NCBI GenBank assembly: GCA_016281675.1 | Contig: JAEEJD010000209.1 | Location: 1-7,819, forward strand | From: Lachnospiraceae bacterium | GTDB taxonomy: Bacteria > Bacillota_A > Clostridia > Lachnospirales > Lachnospiraceae | Reading direction: 5' to 3' | DNA length: 7,819 bases | In this document: piece by piece, positions 5,030 through 7,819 of the stretch | How positions within the stretch are numbered: position 1 is the first letter of the stretch | How the letters are laid out: each line of letters opens with the position of its first letter | Notes under the pieces: generated by a model | The model's database searches: none | What the model was told of the DNA's origin: nothing | Seen by the model: the letters and a program-made list of their open reading frames with translations, nothing else | Translations under genes and position numbers: made by a program

Positions 5030-6226
5030 CTATGATCTCCTTTCCGATCTCTTTGAGATCTTTTTAAGAAGACCGCCTATGTTCAGCTCGTGGTCGCCCA
5101 TTATTCCCTGTGAGAAGAACAGGACGATCACCATGATGACAACCGAGAACACAACCATACGGAATCCGTTTCGAAGAAGCGGAACACGGAAGTTTCCGAA
5201 GTACTGCTCGCTGTCAAGGAACCTGAGCCACCATTCGGAACATGCGACGTACAGGAACGTCGCCAGAATGCTTCCGCTGACGGAACCGATACCTCCGATG
5301 ACAACGATCAGGAGTATCTCATATGTCATTACCGACGTGAACGCTTTGGCCTGCGCGTTTGCAACATACATAGCAAAGAGCGCGCCGCCGACGCCGGCGA
5401 AAAAGCTTGAGATGACAAACGACATCATCTTGTGTTTGAAAAGGCTCACACCCATCGCTTCCGCTGCGACCTCGTCATCGCGGATCGATTTGAACGCGCG
5501 TCCGTATGATGAGTTGATGAGCAGTATGATCACCGTAATGCAAAGCGCCGAGATAAGAAACGGCACAAATGTCGACAGTCTGAGAACCGTCGCCCCCGAA
5601 GCGTTCGTTATGTTAAAGCTCGAGAACGTCGGGAAACCTTTTATCATGTTTGCTCCGTTCGTGACCTTGCCGAGCTTCTGCCACTGGAAGATCGCACGGA
5701 GTATTTCCGCAAATCCCAAGGTTGCTATTGCCAGATAATCGCTTTTGAGACGAAGAACGGGGATACCGATCAGATACGAGAAGAATCCCGCAACACATCC
5801 TGCAAGTATGAGTGCGATCAGACACGACAGTATCATTGCGACCGCACCGCCGAACCCCGAAGAACCGAAGATCGCTTCGAACATATCAAGCAATGAAAAA
5901 TCAAACGCACAGCCTTCGAACAGGTAGTATACCTGCTCCTTCTGAGCCGAAGGTACCATGAGTATCGCATATGTATAGGCACCCAGCAGCATGAATCCGG
6001 CCTGACCGAGCGAGAACAGCCCGGTAAATCCGTTCAGAAGGTTCATCGATACCGCTACGAGGGAATACACAGCCGCCTTCTTGAGCACCGTAAAGAGTGG
6101 GCTCGTAGGCTGGAACACCTGCGGCATTCCGGGAAAGAGGGCGCTCAGATTCTCGAGCAGTATAACAAGAAGTAACAATATGGCGATCCCGATAAACACC
6201 GGGAATGATTTTCGACTCTGTTTCAT
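5030..6226 (-). CDS. livM: Branched-chain amino acid ABC transporter permease LivM
   Basis: Integral membrane permease of 398 aa forming the channel with LivH. It has an N-terminal helix (about 10-30), then the family-typical NLLNGFTGLFSLGQAGFM (62-79), further helices near 126-152, 160-182, 218-238, 266-290, 300-325 and 355-373, and a positively charged tail. The cytoplasmic coupling loop that contacts the ATPases is visible as GRAFKSIRDDEVAAEAMG (242-259), and GGIGSVSG (311-318) is also typical. The loop of about 95-125 (aromatic and acidic) is probably outside the membrane. Start ATG 6226 has AAGGTG 6 nt upstream and is 3 nt after the livH stop; livG follows after 2 nt. Length and order agree with livH-livM-livG-livF operons in general (E. 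coli LivM about 425). Confidence 0.94.
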   Translation of the reverse strand: MKQSRKSFPVFIGIAILLLLVILLENLSALFPGMPQVFQPTSPLFTVLKKAAVYSLVAVSMNLLNGFTGLFSLGQAGFMLLGAYTYAILMVPSAQKEQVYYLFEGCAFDFSLLDMFEAIFGSSGFGGAVAMILSCLIALILAGCVAGFFSYLIGIPVLRLKSDYLAIATLGFAEILRAIFQWQKLGKVTNGANMIKGFPTFSSFNITNASGATVLRLSTFVPFLISALCITVIILLINSSYGRAFKSIRDDEVAAEAMGVSLFKHKMMSFVISSFFAGVGGALFAMYVANAQAKAFTSVMTYEILLIVVIGGIGSVSGSILATFLYVACSEWWLRFLDSEQYFGNFRVPLLRNGFRMVVFSVVIMVIVLFFSQGIMGDHELNIGGLLKKISKRSERRS

Positions 6227-6229
6227 GAT

Positions 6230-7117
6230 CTACACCTTGTCCGTTGCAGCTTCTCCGAAGAGTCCCTGCGGTTTGAATATCAGGATTACGATAAGAAGTG
6301 CGAATGTAAACGCATCCGAGAACACGGAAACATCCCATGCCGACGGAAGGCCTTTGATGATCGTCTCGCATATTCCTATCAGGAAAGCACCGAGAACCGC
6401 TCCCGGTATCGAACCGATACCGCCGAATACGGCTGCAACGAATGCCTTAAGTCCCGGCATCGCGCCTGCCGTGGGAGTGATCGCCGGATAGTTCGTGAAG
6501 AACAGCACCGAGCCGACAGCTGCAAGTGCCGATCCGATTATGAACGTAGCCGAGATGACACTGTTTATCCTGATACCCATCAGACGGCTTGTCTCAAAAT
6601 CCTTTGATACGGCTCTCATGGCCATACCAACCTTGGTACGATCGATGAGGATCGTAAGCGCGAACACCAAAAGAGCAACAAGAAACGGCGTGATGATAAC
6701 GACCCATTTTGTCTGCGTGCCCGCTACATTTACCGTGCTGGACAGGAAGGTGATCTCGGGATATGTCATCGGCTGCCCTCCGGTTACGTAGGTCGCGGTG
6801 TTCTGCAACAGATAGCTCACACCTATAGCCGATATCATGACCGACATCCTCGGAGCATTTCGAAGCGGCTTGTAAGCACATCTTTCTATCGTAAATCCGA
6901 GAACCACAGTCAGTATGATAACAAGCGGGATCGATACGGTAACAGGCATCGTCGCGGTAAAATAAATACCCATAAGGCCGGCCACCATAAACACATCGCC
7001 GTGCGCAAAGTTGATCAGGCGAAGTATCCCGTATACAAGCGTATATCCGATCGCTATCAGTGCATATTGCCCTCCGACCGATATTCCGGAAAGCAAAACC
7101 GAAATGACATATTCCAT
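6230..7117 (-). CDS. livH: Branched-chain amino acid ABC transporter permease LivH
   Basis: First permease of the importer, 295 aa (E. coli LivH about 308). It starts with the typical hydrophobic segment leading to SVGGQYALIAIGYTLVYG (13-30) and then INFAHGDVFM (35-44), the best-known LivH motif. The ATPase-coupling loop GMAMRAVSKDFETSRLMGI (164-182), the conserved FGGIGSIPGAVLGAFLIG (231-248) and the terminal KPQGLFGE (282-289) complete the family pattern. About eight hydrophobic segments are visible. Start ATG 7117 has AAAGGACAG shortly upstream. It is separated from the binding-protein gene by 37 nt and from livM by 3 nt, so the two permeases are made together and form a heterodimer. Confidence 0.94.
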   Translation of the reverse strand: MEYVISVLLSGISVGGQYALIAIGYTLVYGILRLINFAHGDVFMVAGLMGIYFTATMPVTVSIPLVIILTVVLGFTIERCAYKPLRNAPRMSVMISAIGVSYLLQNTATYVTGGQPMTYPEITFLSSTVNVAGTQTKWVVIITPFLVALLVFALTILIDRTKVGMAMRAVSKDFETSRLMGIRINSVISATFIIGSALAAVGSVLFFTNYPAITPTAGAMPGLKAFVAAVFGGIGSIPGAVLGAFLIGICETIIKGLPSAWDVSVFSDAFTFALLIVILIFKPQGLFGEAATDKV

Positions 7118-7154
7118 AAGATCTGTCCTTTATCCGTTAATTATTTTTCTAAGA
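7118..7154 (-). promoter_or_regulatory. Binding-protein/livH spacer with livH ribosome site
   Basis: The only sizeable gap in the transporter operon (37 nt). It is AT-rich and holds the livH Shine-Dalgarno (AAAGGACAG, minus strand, near 7123-7131). I see no stem-loop that would act as an attenuator or a processing hairpin here, although such elements often raise binding-protein mRNA above the rest in other operons. Confidence 0.5.
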
Positions 7155-7819
7155 TTATTTGCTTGAAGATCCTGTCTGAACCTTCTCAAATGCCCATGTT
7201 CCCGTAGCTGTGTCAGCCGTCTTGATGTAAGCGGTATCACGAACCGCATCGCCGACCTGATCAAATGCTATCGAACCTGAAACACCGTCATACTTTACGC
7301 CGGGGATAGCTGCCTTGATGGCACCCTTGTCGCCCGAGCCTGCTGCCTTGATAGCCTCAAGTGCAACATAGTATGCATCGTAACCCATTGCCGTAACGGC
7401 TGAGATCGTGTCGTTTCCGCCGTTAGCCGTAAGAGCGCTTGAGTTGCTGTTGATGTAATCCTTGATACCCTTATCGAACTTCTCGGAACCACCCTCCTGA
7501 TAGAAGGTTGATACGAAGAGCTGAAGGTTCGTTCCCTTTGTTGCCTCGAGAACCATGTTGTCATCAAGTGTATCCGAACCGAGGAAAGGAATACCGATAT
7601 CAAGTGATGCTGCCTGCTCCATGATCTGCTTTGCGTAAGCGATTGAAACGGGTGTGAATATAACGTCCGCACCTTCGCTCTTAGCCTTGTTCAGATATGA
7701 AGTAAAGTCAGAGTTGTTTGTAGGGAATGAGTCTGTGATGACCTCTCCGCCTGCTGCCTCAAACACCTGCTTGAAGAACACGCAAAGTCCCTGGTCGTAC
7801 TCGTTACCGTTCTCGCCGA
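7155..7819 (-). CDS. Branched-chain amino acid ABC transporter substrate-binding protein (C-terminal 220 aa, partial)
   Basis: The frame is open to the window edge, so the signal/lipoprotein N-terminus is outside; GTG at 7779-7781 is an internal valine, not a start. The visible 220 residues begin GENGNEYDQGLCVFFKQVFEAAGGEV and contain TNNSDFTSYLNKAKSEGADVIF, then IPFLGSDTLDDNM, TAMGYDAYYVALEAIKAAGS and a C-terminal GVSGSIAFDQVGDAVRDTAYI. This is the two-lobed periplasmic-binding fold of LivJ/LivK-like proteins (Peripla_BP_6 type) that deliver leucine, isoleucine, valine or related amino acids to LivHM. In a Gram-positive cell it would be a membrane-anchored lipoprotein. The ligand cannot be fixed from this part. 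It is first of the operon genes visible, 37 nt before livH. Confidence 0.93.
   Translation of the reverse strand, partial: GENGNEYDQGLCVFFKQVFEAAGGEVITDSFPTNNSDFTSYLNKAKSEGADVIFTPVSIAYAKQIMEQAASLDIGIPFLGSDTLDDNMVLEATKGTNLQLFVSTFYQEGGSEKFDKGIKDYINSNSSALTANGGNDTISAVTAMGYDAYYVALEAIKAAGSGDKGAIKAAIPGVKYDGVSGSIAFDQVGDAVRDTAYIKTADTATGTWAFEKVQTGSSSK

Noticed and set aside
5079..5738. Plus-strand open frame of 219 codons antisense to livM
   Set aside because: Shadow of the livM coding sequence, Arg/Ser/Thr-rich composition as expected for an antisense frame, no motif.
1..7819. CRISPR array, tRNA, rRNA, complete insertion sequence
   Set aside because: No regularly spaced repeats with spacers, no tRNA cloverleaf or rRNA segment recognised, and no transposase frame on either strand.

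Overview
The window reads as low-to-moderate GC Firmicutes DNA, most likely Clostridia of the Lachnospiraceae type. This is inferred from strong AGGAGG ribosome sites, tightly packed genes, GC-stem/T-tract terminators and the style of the proteins; no rRNA or other marker fixes the taxon.

Right half (7819 down to 2012, minus strand): a complete high-affinity branched-chain amino acid ABC transporter operon in the order binding protein (5' end cut by the window edge), livH, livM, livG, livF, followed by glgA. Gaps between livH, livM, livG and livF are only 2-3 nt. The livF stop and the glgA start share an ATGA, so glycogen synthase is the last, translationally coupled cistron. A near-perfect hairpin terminator (1936-1993) closes the unit.

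Middle (about 1560-1935): AT-rich DNA without an intact gene. On the minus strand it holds what looks like the frameshifted C-terminal remnant of an unknown gene, with its own terminator, and a short run of roughly 21-nt imperfect repeats.

Left part (447-1586, minus strand): a CPBP-family intramembrane protease-like protein, then a 64-aa peptide gene. The peptide has a textbook double-glycine leader and a proline-rich, three-cysteine core. It has a strong ribosome site, a candidate promoter overlapped by a TGTGAC-N5-TGTGAC direct repeat, and its own terminator. CPBP proteins often serve as bacteriocin immunity or maturation proteins, so this pair is the best candidate for an undescribed system: a secreted peptide (bacteriocin, RiPP or signal) plus a membrane partner. 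No transporter or modification enzyme for it lies in the window.

Extreme left (1-404, plus strand): the last 49 codons of a bile acid:sodium symporter (BASS) family transporter, then a small XRE-type helix-turn-helix regulator gene interrupted by an in-frame TGA at codon 39. A bidirectional terminator (about 440-478) separates these plus-strand genes from the convergent peptide gene.
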